DNA of 64,000 nt, taken from positions 12,833,955 through 12,897,954 of the forward strand of contig CM055108.1 of NCBI GenBank assembly GCA_029204225.1, read 5' to 3'. How positions within the stretch are numbered: the first letter of the stretch is position 1; every line of letters begins with the position of its first letter. A program made the position numbers and the translations under genes. This DNA comes from Diphasiastrum complanatum. Lineage: Eukaryota; Streptophyta; Lycopodiopsida; Lycopodiales; Lycopodiaceae. A model generated the notes under the pieces. The model did no database searches. It saw only the letters and a program-made list of their open reading frames with translations, and was not told the DNA's origin. Positions 36,336-48,205 of this stretch are shown in pieces.

Positions 36336-37375
36336 TTTTACAAGTAGAGGTGAGGAAGTCCTCCAAATCCAAAGTAGAGCCTCCAAATGTCCTCCAAGCA
36401 ACCTGCAAGCTTCAAGATGCTCCTCAACTCCAAGCTAGGATGCCTCGGCCTGCAAGTAAGGATCTGCAAGCCTCCAAGGATCTCTCCTCCACCTGTGTCC
36501 CTATTCACCACCCAACCATAGCTAGATCCAAGCTCCAAGCAAGACCTATCTAGCACCCCCTTGCTAACCATAAACAAATCACAAGCATACCACAACACTC
36601 CATAGCATACTCAAGATCCAAACCCTACTTATGTCCCATACCATAAGCAAGATCCAAACCTCAAGCATACTACCACAAGAAAGCACTCTACACACTAGTA
36701 GCAAAACTAGAGCCTAAGCCAAGCAAACAAGAGAGATCTCCCCCTCCCAATGGGTGCCCTACTACCCTCATATAGATGGCCCATGGACCCCTCCAATGCA
36801 CTATGGAGTTCCATGCTCATCCAATGAGAGAGAGAAAAGCCTAGGGGAGTTAAAGAATCTCCAAGAGCCTCCATAGGCTTATGGAATGTCAAGAGACTCC
36901 TTCCATAACCTATGACTCTTTGAATGCCTTTCTTGTGGGAGTTGGGAACTCAATGGACACTTTAGAAGGGCGCCCTCCTACTAGGTCCCATTGCCCAGGT
37001 TGTGCAAATATACTTTGATCCTAGACCAATAAAGTGATATGGTTCAAGGTTGAGGCCCAAGGATTAGAAAAATAGTCATCCAATGACTTTCTAACACCTC
37101 TCTAGGTTCCATACCTCTATCCAAGGTATATAGACACCTATTTGTCCTTAACCAAGGACACTAGTACCTTAATCTAAGACACCTACCCTTAATACTAAGG
37201 ATACCCCTTATCCAAAGGTCACGTGACTCCATACCTCCAACTAAGGTATAGTCACTTGTCTGCCCTTATCCAAGGGCACATATCCTTAATCCTAAGGGTA
37301 CCTTGCCATTTAGCCCCCAACACTAAATGGACTATTAGGGGTCTGAAGTACTGCTAGTTACATAGGTATGTAACA
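36336..37375 (-). repeat. 5' LTR of gypsy copy B
   Basis: 1,040 bp. Right end ...TATGTAACA (minus TGTTACATACC) as in the middle LTR. This is the outer border of the tandem element; the flank GATAGCTT begins at 37376. Confidence 0.88.
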
Positions 37376-37384
37376 GATAGCTTG

Positions 37385-38250
37385 ATGTTCGCTCTGACCA
37401 CAATACAACAAGAACCAAGAGAATCAGTAAGCCTATATGCTAGATGACTCAAGGAGCTCGTTTGCCAATTGAACATAGGCCTAGCGACTGAGGTATTATC
37501 TCAATTAGTATTTACCTTTTTCTTGAGGGGCCTACAACCAGCTATCCAACTAGAAGTACGCCAATCTAGGGTTACCTCATTAGAAGAAGCAGTGTCTAGA
37601 GCCAGAACCATGGAAGAGGCCTTTCTTGCTACGAATGAATGCCAAACCATCTTAGCCATGATGGAAACTGTGGACCATACATTACCATTGGAAGAGGACA
37701 CCAAGCCAATACAACGTGGTAAATCACCACTTGATAGTCTCACTTTTGTAAGAGGTGTTGCACCTACACATCCCAAGACCTTTTGCAGATATTGTAGGGA
37801 GTGTGGCCATTCAGAGGATGGATGTTGGTCACAAGAAAATGGTTTGAATATTAGAAATCAAAGGCAAGAGCCGATAGGCCATGATGTCATGGATGACTAA
37901 CTACTAAGAACCTACCAAACTTTGAGTCAAACACAAGTAGACCGTAGAGTGATCTCTCAGGGTGACATGACTAGAATGGAAGGTGAGAAACCCCTAATGA
38001 GCTTGGCATAAACACTCATAGAGAAAAAATGGTTGAGGGTAACCTGGTAGACTCCAAATACATTGAACCTAGGGATGGATCATCCTCAATAACTACTGTT
38101 GGAATAGATGATCATGAATCTATACCCTTGATTGAAAGCTGTGTAGATGAAGAAACAACTCTCTCAGATGGTAGTATGAGGCCATTCCGCTTGGAATTGA
38201 GACAAACTAGAGGGATCATACTCCAAAGAAAACCTGTCAAAACCTGATAT
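37385..38250 (+). pseudogene. Gypsy-type gag remnant
   Basis: A frame at 37469-37900 reads like a Retrotrans_gag capsid end (FTFFLRGLQPAIQLEV, SLEEAVSRARTMEEAFLA) followed by a CX2CX4HX4C knuckle (CRYCRECGHSEDGC) at about 37783-37824. Decayed upstream sequence from 37385 fits the preceding capsid residues (FALTTIQQEPRESVSLYA, in another frame). A further open piece at 38029-38247 may be the linker toward protease but has no motif. The wording differs from the tandem chromovirus next to it, so this is another family. No LTR or pol was found with it. Confidence 0.75.
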
Positions 38251-39530
38251 GACATGAGCAAGCTATCTGACTATTGAGTTGAGCCTTACTTCTAGTATGA
38301 AGTGCCTTTACTCATAGCTCGAAGGAGACAAAGAAGTGAGTTCTGCTCTTTTCACCTTGCTTCATAAACTTCATCAAGCATCATACTCAAGTTGTATCAA
38401 AAGATGTGAAGGCTATTGGAAGAATTGTTGTCACTCAAGAGTACATAAAATAGTTCACAGATAAGTGGTAGAATTCCATGCAAAATTGCATCACGTTTTG
38501 GTACTGGTTCATAAGTAGGCAGCAAGCATATACATCCATTATAAGTAGGAGTTGTAAACTATGATGACCAGTTGAACCAACGATGGAACCAATGATGGAA
38601 TCTGGTGTAGGAGATGCACTAGAGGTCGTTTCAGACCTACGATGAGTTGTCTGACCCAAGAGATAAGTGATGGAGTGCCTCTTAACTGGCAGCCAGTAGA
38701 AAATACTCATAGCCACAAATAGATATCATGCTAGCTTATTCAACGATGTCTTCACTTCAGCTCATTGACGTCTATCCCACCAAAAAGCACAGATCCTTTA
38801 TGAGGATCATAAAATCGCTTGAGTAGGGCTATAATTGTTGATTTTCTACACCCACTGCTTCCAACTGTAGCAACCACTCTTTTACTTTTGTTCTTAAAGT
38901 ATATGAAAATTTCACATCTGTCAGTTGCAATCTTCCTTCCACTTTTTGCAGAACCTATTCCTCGTCGCTATCAGTATCAATTAAAGGTAGCACATGATTG
39001 AGAACTTCAATATGCGATGCGCAGTTGTACGTCCCTCAGAAAATGCTCTCAATCTTGATGCAGCACTTTCCAACCCCCCAAGTCAATTGTTGCATCAAAT
39101 ATCATGTACAATAGCGATCTTGTCCAATGATCAACAAGGAGGTAGATGATTAAGTTCGATCAGTGATGGCTTCATTTATCCACAACTGGCAGCGACGGTC
39201 TCTCTCTCATGGATGGCAGTGATGGAGCTCCAGATAAATCATGCTTTTTAGATTTAGTAAGGAGCAGCGATGGCAGCAGCACTAGAAAACATGAATGTGC
39301 AAGGATCTGGCTCAGAATTAGCCATGAAGTATCGCTTAGAAGCATGAACTGAAACTCAAAATTTGATTCTCAGACATATAGAATGGTCATGTTCATATTC
39401 AACACACATAGGCATGGTGAGGATTTGCAGTGATGGTCAATACATTTCTCACATAGTGACTTCACAATCACATTTAGATAGTGACTTCACAGATCACATT
39501 TCTTCACCCTATAGTACAAATCGGGATTTG
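38251..39530. other. No gene seen
   Basis: Mixed AT-rich DNA without a convincing frame, LTR or repeat. Confidence 0.45.
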
Positions 39531-39534
39531 GCAT

Positions 39535-40480
39535 TTTGTGAGTAAATCATTTGCGAGTTTTGCAAGTTTTGTGTTTTTAAATTACGTCAAATTGATAGCA
39601 CATGGCATGCTACATTGTTTTTTAATTTTTAAAATTTATTCTACTTCGCTTTTGGGGGTGAAATCAGTTTGTATACTTCATTATCATGTTTTTTATTTTC
39701 TTACTAGCTAAAAGATATGTCTACAAATCATGTTGTCTACAAAGTGTACATAGTATGCTATATCATTGCGAACGCAAAAAACTTAATCACTTTAATTTTA
39801 TATTTTTCAAGCTAAAACATTTTTGTCTACTACCAAGGATTGATGTACGACCATACATTAATAGACATGATGGTATGTGGCCAAGCCTATGATAGGTAAA
39901 ATCAACATTGGTAAAAAAAAAAACAATATTACTAGATGGAGGCTATAACTTAATTATTAAGCTTATGTTGAGATGATGAAATAATAAAATATTTTCATTT
40001 TTTTTTTATCAAATTTGATTAAAGCAATGTATTCTACTTGAAAATGGAGCATTTTTGCTTTTTGGATCATCTCAATCTGAGCAATATTAAGAAAGTTATC
40101 GCCCTTCAAAGCTTTTTAGGCTAATTTTTTTTTTTCTTGGAGCTTGAAAGGGGTGGCACGCCGGCGTGCTACCAATTTAAGCTTTTAGTCTTTAACTCAA
40201 ATTGATAGCACGCCGATGTGCTACCCCTTTTAGCTTCCAAGGGAAAAATGTTTTCTAGTCTAAAAAATGTTGAACTGTCATCACTTTCTTACGATTGCTC
40301 GGATTGAGATGGTTCAAAAAGCAAAAGTGCTCCATTTTTTATGTAGAATCCATTGGTATAATCAGAGTTAGTTTTTATCTAATATAAAATGAGTATATAT
40401 AAATCCTATGTATCTGATAGCATACCATGTGCCATGAAATTTTAGAAATCATTTGTAAATAAAACTCGCAAGAATTTACT
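39535..40480. repeat. Large foldback (inverted-repeat) element
   Basis: The core is a hairpin with arms of about 160 bp: 40025-40184 pairs with 40196-40356, leaving a loop of about 10 bases. Matching landmarks include CAATGTATTCTAC against GTAGAATCCATTG and ATGGAGCATTTTTGC against GCAAAAGTGCTCCAT. Further out, GAGTAAATCATTTGCGAGTTTT (from about 39540) pairs with AAAACTCGCAAGAATTTACTC (ending near 40480), so a wider inverted repeat with unequal spacer encloses the core. The palindrome GCACGCCGGCGTGC lies at about 40157-40170, with three related GATAGCA...TGCTA words near 39595, 40205 and 40418. No transposase is present. I call it a foldback/MITE-like element; no clear target duplication was found. 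Confidence 0.75.
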
Positions 40481-40779
40481 CGCAGATTGTCAAAACCCGT
40501 AGAAATCAACAGTGATTCTTCAATATTTTGGAGGTTATCATCTAATTGCTTAATGACCTCAACGTGGTTGAATGGTCATATGGATCTTTTACTTGCTGTA
40601 GAATTGAAGTAGGACATATCCACACAGCTGCGTTTCTAGACTTCTTCATTTATGCTTTGTCTCAGAGCTTTGAATGTACTCTGCCACTCCAAATTCTCAT
40701 GAACAGGGCAAGAGTTCACCAAAATTTTGATCCTTGAAGGCATACTTCAAATACTTGCATTCTCTTAGTAGATATTCTA

Positions 40780-41460
40780 GAGGAACTCCTCAAGGTTTTC
40801 AGCATTGCGAACAGCTCTAGCTTCAGCCCATTTGGTACAGTAGTTCGTAGCTATGACAATATCTGGCTTGAGTGTGTCTAGCAGCGGGACTAATCAGTCC
40901 AACATAATCAATTTCCCATTTCTGTAAGGCTTGATCAGTCATGACAGGGTGTAAAGGCATAACATCAGTTTTTTGAAAGCGTTTCGTCCTTTGACAAACA
41001 TCACAGGCCTTTACATAGGTGTGAGTATTCTTGAAGAGGGTTGGCCACCAAAATCTTGCTAAGAGGATTTTTCTGACGATTGTTTTGGAAGAAAATGACC
41101 AACTCCAGCACCTTCATGGGTTAGGGATATAACTGAGATTATTTCACCTTCAGTAAGACAACGTTGGATAATGCCATCTAATCCTTGCTTGTAAAGTTGT
41201 CCTGCAATCAATGTATAAGGTGTTGTTTTGAGGATCAACGGGTTTAGATAAGGATGGATCCATCTGCCCTGAAGTTAAATATTCAGTAATATCCTTCGCC
41301 CAAACAGGAGTATAGTGAACTTGAAATAATTTCTCACACATATGGCGTAGGCACCTTGTAGTACCCAACGATTCCATGTTCTCTTTCCTGCTATGTTGAT
41401 AATAGTGGTAAGATTTTCAACTAGATCATCTTCAGGGTGAGTAATAGTCTAGCTTAGTGA
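40780..41460 (-). pseudogene. Gypsy integrase fragment (non-chromovirus)
   Basis: Minus strand, with frameshifts: AKDITEYLTSGQMDP near 41300, then GLDGIIQRCLTEGEIISVIS near 41170 and HEGAGVGHF near 41110. FWWPTLFKN follows, then AYVKACDVCQRTK-type zinc-finger residues (VKACDVCQRTKRFQKTD near 40995) and the start of the core (WEIDYVGLI near 40910). This is the RNase H-integrase linker, the HHCC finger and the first core strand. The rest of the core (second Asp and Glu) is not seen. It may belong to the same lineage as the RT scrap at 22.6-22.9 kb. Confidence 0.8.
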
Positions 41461-41469
41461 AACTGATTT

Positions 41470-44300
41470 ATCTCCTCTCAACTTTGCACTTTGACTAATA
41501 GTGAATTTTATATAAAAAAAGATTGATGAGAAAAGGGCTGAGCCAAAACTGCATGTGGAAAAAGAAATGAGGAAGAAGCATAATAAGGACATTGATACGC
41601 ACTTCCGTACAAAGACTTGTAAGCTCTTTCTAGTGGCAAATCTTGCCAACGATGATAATTTCTTTCATCTAATCATGCAAATTCCTTGGGATATGACCAA
41701 AATGCATGTAGTATCTAAGGAGAAACTTATTCTAGTGGCATCTTCAAAGGTGAGTGCAAATCAAACTTGTTCAACAACATATGACCAAAATTGTTTGAGA
41801 AAGGCTTTAGATAATTGTTATTAAATGGTTCAAAAAATGTGTTACATGTGTTTGCATAATAGTGCTGGCAGAAAGGCCAACCTAATGAAATCGATGATTA
41901 ATCCTTTCCCAACTTGCCAAGCCATGAGATATTAAGTACTAGTTTCGACCATGGATAGACCTAGAGACTTTTTGGATTCAGTTAGAAGTTGTTTGCCCAC
42001 AAATTATCAATGTGGTGGAGCAAGTGAAGTATGTCACTCTCCCTCCCACCTTGTGTTTTTAGGAAGTTGAAAAAGTAGGTACTTCTCATTGACTTTCACA
42101 ATAATTATTGGTAAAATAAAACAAAATACATCAAAAAAGCAACCAGAACTTGCACATGCAACAAAGATGTTGGTTTTTAAGTGAATTAAAAATTGTTAGT
42201 CTCATGTTCAAAGTTGAGCCACCACCTTTTATTTTTGGACAGTTTTTAAGTTACATTATCTATTAGTTTTTGACAACTCATCTCTTTTTGCCCCTGTTGA
42301 AGTTCTAATTATTCCTATTGAACAACAACTTATGTGATAACAGGGCACTATGGAATGCATTAAGATATTCAACAATGATGGTAATATTAGATGATGTTCT
42401 TCTACCTTCAAAGTTTTTGATCTTGTTTTTGTAGACTCTCATTGGCATACAAATCAATGGGATAGATACAGGACCTCCTGCATTACCATCGTGAAATGAG
42501 TGGCCAAATGAGCTATGCAATGCTGCATTTTCCATTGCAAAAAACATCACTATAGATAGTGGTTGGTGGTTTGTGACACTGCATAATGTGGAGCATATTT
42601 GCACACTTGATGACATGGCTAGCAGTTGGGAGTTTGCGTTACATCACGAATTGGTTATTCACAATCGTCTCCCACTTGGTTGGACATTACCAAAGCCCAG
42701 GACAAAGGTATATTTATAATGATTAAATTTGCAATTTGACAAAGTTTTGATTTAGTGTACCTTTATTTCATATGAACATAAAAGCTAAATAGTTCTACGT
42801 AGTTTTTAGTCAAATCTTTTTTATTATAGATAGCTTGGTTTTTAATTCAAATAAGGGCATGAACAATGTTCGCTTGTGAGGTTCACATTGCTACCGTAAT
42901 TTGGCTTTTTTTGTTGTGAATGGAATGTACTACCTAATTCATGGAAAAATGCATGGAATTCGAATGAAACCCAAGTAGACCAAAAAAAAAGATGTCTCCA
43001 ATCTTTAGAAAGAAAAAAAAATTCACGTGTCTCAAGTTTACCTTTTGATTTTCTCTACATACACAAAAAACAATTTTGGGCCAAACACCCTCAACTTCAA
43101 GAATGTACCAAAACCAAAAGGTGGCTAGGTTGACCTAGTTCAAGACAAATACCCGACTATAGAATGGATAAAACATGAAAAAAAACATCTTCGCAAATCC
43201 AACTAACACAACTACAAAGTTTGGGATTTAATTCTGATGTTCTCTAAACCAAGACATTTGGTAGATGACCTCGTGTACTGAAACATTACTAAAGACTACA
43301 ACCTTGAGAGGCAAAATTTAGAATAGACTTAGACAATGACCAAAGTCTTCCACTTGATTTTTTGGAATTTATCTGATGGTAAGTAGATTGTGCTCATGCA
43401 ACAATATCCTTTTTTTATTATTGTTTTTATTTTCTTAACATACTGATGTGCATATCACAGATGAAGTCTACGAGTCACTATGCAACTGTGCCCATCTCCT
43501 AGGTCTCTGACATTGAGTCCCTTGGAAACATCCAATTGTCTCAATTTGATCGTCTCAAGACATCATGGACCCCCACCATCTTGTAATAAATTCAGATTAT
43601 GCTTGGAAGCCAAGCATCAAGTGAAGTTTATGAGGGTTATATTGAAAAAAATTATTTGGTTCACATGAAAAAAATGGTTTGATATCCTCGTATTTGGCAT
43701 CCTTCATGCTTTGGCACAATGTCTAATCTTATTTGACAATCATTCACATTTTTCCATCTCAACAAATTTTACATTCAAGTGTTGCATTTTTTTTAAGCAC
43801 TGGTCATCCCAAAGGTTTATGACGTTTAGGTCCTTGAAGCACTCTGCAACATTTAGATGTCTCAAGACATCTTGGACATCTTCACCTTGATTTGACTCAA
43901 CATTTTTTCACGTTCATAAACCCCAACATCCATTGACAAGGTTTTTGACACATCATTCACCTTGATTTGGCTCAACACTCTTTCACGTTCATAAACCCCA
44001 AAATCCATTCATCTCAAGATACCCCTAAATATATTCATTGAGATTTAGACTTTGTTTTGGTTTCAAGTGACAGAATGCCTCTCTAAAAAGAAGCAAAGCA
44101 CAAAAGCAAACTAGAATGATGGTATCATGCTAAAATTCAGTATGGGAATTTTTTTAAAAAAAAACTATCTAGAAATCCTATATGAAATTGACATTTAATC
44201 ATGTCAACAATCTTTGACATTCAATTGTCGCAATTTAGGCATTAGTCATATCTTGAAAGTCTACAATGTTGACTCTCCTAAACACTCTTCACTTCCATAT
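41470..44300. other. No identified gene; two weak exon-like frames
   Basis: A plus frame at 41555-41824 and a plus stretch at about 42500-42712 (bounded on the right by AAG|GTATAT) are open and not obviously repeat-derived. Neither shows a domain I know. The second reads FSIAKNITIDSGWWFVTL, then LHHELVIHNRLPLGW. They could be transposase or captured-gene scraps. The rest is AT-rich. Confidence 0.35.
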
Positions 44301-44319
44301 ATCTCAAAACATCATACAC

Positions 44320-44530
44320 ATTCAACATCTTGTAGCAACAACCAATGACAAGCCTCCATCTTGAGACATCATTCATCTTGATATAGCTCAACATCCATTC
44401 ACCTCCATAAACCTCAACATCTTGTAGCAACAACCAATGACAAGCCTTTTGAGACATCATTCATCTTGATATAGCTCAACATCTTTTCACCTCCGTAAAC
44501 CTCAACATCCACTCATCTCAAAATACCCCA
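44320..44530. repeat. Tandem duplication (~85-bp period)
   Basis: CAACATCTTGTAGCAACAACCAATGACAAGCC, followed by GAGACATCATTCATCTTGATATAGCTC, occurs at about 44325 and again at about 44408. Weaker relatives of the second half occur near 43890 and 43950. The unit has no coding meaning. Confidence 0.75.
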
Positions 44531-45367
44531 TCTATCCATCTCAAGAAAACTCAAATATGATTTGGATTTAAAGCATGTTCACTGTAACAAACTGCCTCAA
44601 AAGATAAAGCAAAATAGGAAAATTTGAGGATTGTAGATGTGAGTAAGATACTTGATCCATTCAATTGGGGATGCCAAGAAGGTGATGTTGCCTAAGATGC
44701 TTTACGGAAAAAGTTGATATATTAGGTTCACTCCTACCTTGAAGTGAATTATCATTCTATGGAAAGTTGACAATTGTAACACTAAATACAGCATGCATGT
44801 ATGTCAACATCATATCTGTGATGCATCACCATGTTATGAGTAAACAAGTTCCCAATTTAGTCCTTCAAATCATTCGCTAAAAGAGAGGTCAACCACATGC
44901 ATTTTTTGGCAATTGCTGGGCCAATTTATACTTCCGTGTTGAATAACTCTAAACTAGGGCGTCTATATCAAACCATACAGTCTAGAATACTTCATGTAAG
45001 GAGTATGAACAATGGTATTAGCAAAAAAAACAGGTCATATCAGCAGAAAATTGCATTGCACCATGTCAAATACCTTAATTGGCCTGCCATCATCTACCCT
45101 TTCAAGAATAATTCAACTCCTAAATCATCCACAGATCCTCTACAAGAAACTACTTAATTAATCAACCTGTAACACACGTTCAAATTCCTTTTCCGTATGT
45201 CTTTCCTTTAGCAGGAATTTTATATCACAATACAGTGAACACACTGTAAAAGAAAGGAAACCATGGGTTGCAGAGGACTATGAAATGTAACTCAAAGTTT
45301 ACAAAAACACCAATATAAAGGTCTTGCTAGGTGCCTGATGTTACCACATAAGAATCCAATCCTTGCT
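44531..45367. other. Intergenic region and 3' flank of the RhoGDI gene
   Basis: No gene. The last 200 bases before 45367 should hold the 3' UTR of the minus-strand RhoGDI gene; its end cannot be fixed. Confidence 0.45.
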
Positions 45368-48205
45368 TTAGTCATCATGCCAATCCCTTCTGATCTCAAA
45401 TGAATACTCAAGTTCAAAGTGGCACCTTTTATCATCGTCGAAAAACTGCCAATGAAGTACATTCACATCTACTATTACACAAATTCAATCATTAAAAACA
45501 TCAGCAAGATTACAAAGCACACGGAAAAACATAGTTAACAGTTGTATGCAAGCATCAGCACTCACAGGTATACACATGAAAAACAAAAGGAATAAACAAG
45601 CTAAGATAGATCACATTCTTGCCTTGGTCTTTGCAGTGTACGCTCCTCGTGCCAAGATGCCAGAGGGGGTTGTTTCCCCCTCAGTGGTATGGGTGTAAGG
45701 CTCTAGTTGGGGACTAAACGTTCCGATCATGACTTTCGAACGGTCCACTGCCAACACAAACAAAATGGTCAACCTAGATTTAAATTCAGAACATTGAATC
45801 GAATCTACCAGTATAACAACCTAAGTATAACTTGATCCTTGTGACGTTCATATGAACTTTGGCATTACCAAGCAATAAAAGCTCTTCTTAACAAAAACTA
45901 TGTAACCTGAAGACTAGATCTAAGATCAGATCACTGAAGCTTAGAGTACCTTTCAAACCATTCTTCCAGACTGTGTTGATGTAAGTCAAACCAGGAACAA
46001 TGTTATGACGCACAAGGAATGCGAACTTCAGACTGTAGCAGCTGCCTTCTTTTAGAGAAAACATATGCCCTCTTGAATTTGGGGTGAAGGGTTTTGGAAT
46101 TACAATGTCAGCTCGGCCTTCGCACACAATCTTTATTTCAGCCAAAGTGACTTTAGGCTCAACAGTTTCTGCAACTGATTGACCGCAAATGACATCCAAT
46201 AAGCAGGCTAACATGCATACACATATCCATAACTAATCTCCAGATCAAATTAGCACAAGTGAAAAAAAATGCGACTAATAAAAAAGATCGCTATGATTTC
46301 CATATAAATTGATGTTAGCTTACAGAGAAGTTTGGAGCTAAAGTGACGCAAAGGTCACATAGAAACAGAACTGCATCTGCTTTCAGCTCATCAGAACTTG
46401 CTAAGATACTGAGAAAGATAAGACATATCACCTCCAGGGGGATCAAGGTAAAGGCTTCCCAGTAACTGCTCCTTCCAACGCTTCAAGCTTTCGTCATCCT
46501 GCATACAAAAATGTCACTTGCTGATGCTACACTTCAGAATATACAGGCAATCAAACATAAGTAATTGACCAACTTACTGGTGCTTAAAAGAAGCTACTTT
46601 TATGTGAAAATAAAACTGAAGACAAAGAGGAAGAACTAACATAACCAGGTATTCGGCAGGTTCTAGAGGTAGGATAAGCTCAAAGCATTTCAAATTCCAC
46701 ACGACTGTCACTCAGTTTTGTGGTGCGGCTGCTTTTCTTCATTACATAGTTGCATGAAGTCAAATTTTCAGAGAACCAAGCAAGAGTTCTATGAAAACGA
46801 TATGTAGAGTTAGGGTAAGCTCAAAGCATTTCAGCTTTCCATAATTGTTAGTCAGCTTTTTGGCACAGGTGCATGTCTTCATTAATAATTGCATAAAGTC
46901 TAATTTCAGGAAACCAAGCAAGAGTTTCATGAAAACGACAACCATAGAGGTGATTAAAAGTGCAGAACACTTGTTGTATCCGGGGCAGCAGAAAGTAAGG
47001 AGACCTCAAAGCCATGACATTTTACATGACCCGAATGGATTTTTCCATCAACGTACGCTACACACCCCAAAGAATTTTCCCTTGTCACATTCAAAAAAAA
47101 TATCCACGTACTACCGTCTCCAAAATCTTCGTGCCCCCTTTTGTCACTTATTGGCGCGGGGACAGCCTGGGGACAGCTTTGGCCCCGACCCAATAAGCGA
47201 CTGACATGTGGAGTCACGGCAGGGGACAAAACCCCCCTTGACACACGCCCTTGTCACTTATTGCCCTTGTCACTTATTGGCACGGGGACAGCCTGGGACA
47301 GCTTTGGCCTCGACCCAATAAGCGACTGACATGTGGAGTCAGGGCAGGGGACAAAACACCCCTGACACGGTCAAAGGGTTTAATGTCAAAATTATTCTTG
47401 CGAAGGCAACGCACTGGCGGCAGGACCACACATTGGCGCCACACGGGACCATGCTGACGCTGGCACCAGGACCACACCCACACTGGCGCCACCCTCACAC
47501 GGGACCACAATGGCACTGGCACCATGCGCCGAGACCACACAATAGCGCCAGGACCCTCGCGCGGGAGCACGCACGCTGGGGGCGCCGGGAACCAGGCCTG
47601 TGCACAGGCACCTCCATGCTCACACATGCATGCGTATGGAGGGGCAGTTTCATTATATATGCAGGCAGATTCATTTCTCCCAGTTGATTATGGGATAAAT
47701 TGAGATCTGCCACATGGAAAATAGGTCAGGCAGGGCGGGCAGACTGGGCGGGCGGCAGGCAGACAGGCCGGGCAGCAACAGGCCGGCACCTGGGACGCGT
47801 GTCGGGAGCTGAAGAGGGTCGGGGTTGCGCTAATAAGATACAAGGCACTCCAACCTCCATGACTTTTAGATATACACTTACATGGCCGGAAAAAGAGATG
47901 ATTGCAACAAGGATGTGAGAACTTCCAACCTGATCATGCTCAAGCTCGTCTAGAAGAGGAACCAAAGGCCCCAGCTTCAGTTTATCCTCGTCTGCCTCTG
48001 CTTCATTGTCTTCTTCCTCGGATTCGTAGAAAGAGTAAGAACTGATGCTCCTGAGTAGCCTCTGAGAGCCTGAAGCAGCATCCAATCTATCTTCCAATGG
48101 GCCGTCATTTCCAGCTTGATTATCTACTCCACTGCTCTTCACCTCCTGCTTGTAAGCTGTGCAAGGAATGGGGTTTGTACTGTTAAGCTCTGCCAAAACC
48201 GACAT
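45368..48205 (-). CDS. Rho GDP-dissociation inhibitor (RhoGDI), five exons
   Basis: Exons (minus strand): 48205-47930, 46498-46432, 46168-45950, 45747-45623, 45445-45368, giving 254 residues. RhoGDI holds GDP-bound Rho/ROP GTPases in the cytosol by masking their prenyl group. Exon 1 is an acidic, Ser-rich N-terminus (start MSVLAELNST). Exon 2 carries DDESLKRWKEQLLGSLYL, the regulatory helix that contacts the switch regions. Exon 3 carries TVEPKVTLAEIKIVC, then FSLKEGSCYSLKFAFLV and NIVPGLTYINTVWKNGLK, typical strands of the immunoglobulin-like lipid-binding domain. Exon 4 carries MIGTFSPQLEPYTH and TTPSGILARGAYTAKTK. Exon 5 carries FFDDDKRCHFELEYSFEIRR and ends WHDD. Phases agree throughout. 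Intron 4 has a GC donor (AAG|GCAAGA) with an AG acceptor. The exon 3 acceptor could also be six bases upstream (46174), adding two residues; I prefer 46168 because it gives a conserved PPGETVEP-like junction. The ATG is the first in the open exon 1 frame. Confidence 0.93.
46667..46940. repeat. Tandem duplication in RhoGDI intron 1 (~137-bp period)
   Basis: TAAGCTCAAAGCATTTCA...TCAGTTTT...CTTCATTA...GAAACCAAGCAAGAGTT...ATGAAAACGA occurs at about 46673-46800 and 46815-46940 with about 15 percent divergence. It lies inside the first intron. Confidence 0.75.
47142..47372. repeat. Tandem duplication in RhoGDI intron 1 (126-bp period)
   Basis: TGTCACTTATTGGC followed by CGGGGACAGCCTGG, GACCCAATAAGCGACTGACA and GTGGAGTCA starts at 47142 and again at 47268. 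The copies differ at only a few positions. The GC content jumps here relative to the flanks, which suggests inserted DNA. Confidence 0.85.
47400..47800. repeat. GC-rich degenerate repeats in RhoGDI intron 1
   Basis: Interspersed words such as CACTGGCGCCAC, GGGACCACA and GGCACCAGGACCACAC (47408-47560), then CGGGCGGCAGGCAGACAGGCCGGGC words (47730-47790). Strong GC enrichment makes all six frames open over 60-120 codons. None has a family motif, so no gene is called. Confidence 0.7.

Larger units (their letters stand above)
26098..37375 (-). mobile_element. Tandem gypsy chromovirus: two internal regions and two LTRs, the middle LTR shared
   Basis: On the minus strand the order is LTR (37375-36336), internal B (36335-30875), LTR (30874-29790), internal A (29789-26098, truncated). 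The middle LTR has copy B's polypurine tract on its left-hand neighbour (30875-30887, minus TAGGGAGAAGGA) and copy A's PBS on the other side (29777-29788). It thus serves as 3' LTR of B and 5' LTR of A. Such LTR-int-LTR-int arrays arise by unequal recombination between LTRs of two copies, or by template events in replication. Copy A lost its integrase and 3' LTR at the junction with copia at about 26098. No target duplication can be defined. Confidence 0.85.

Noticed and set aside
47274-47687. Overlapping open frames on both strands, up to 120 codons
   Set aside because: They lie in the GC-rich repeated part of RhoGDI intron 1. GC-rich DNA has few stops, and no frame shows a domain.
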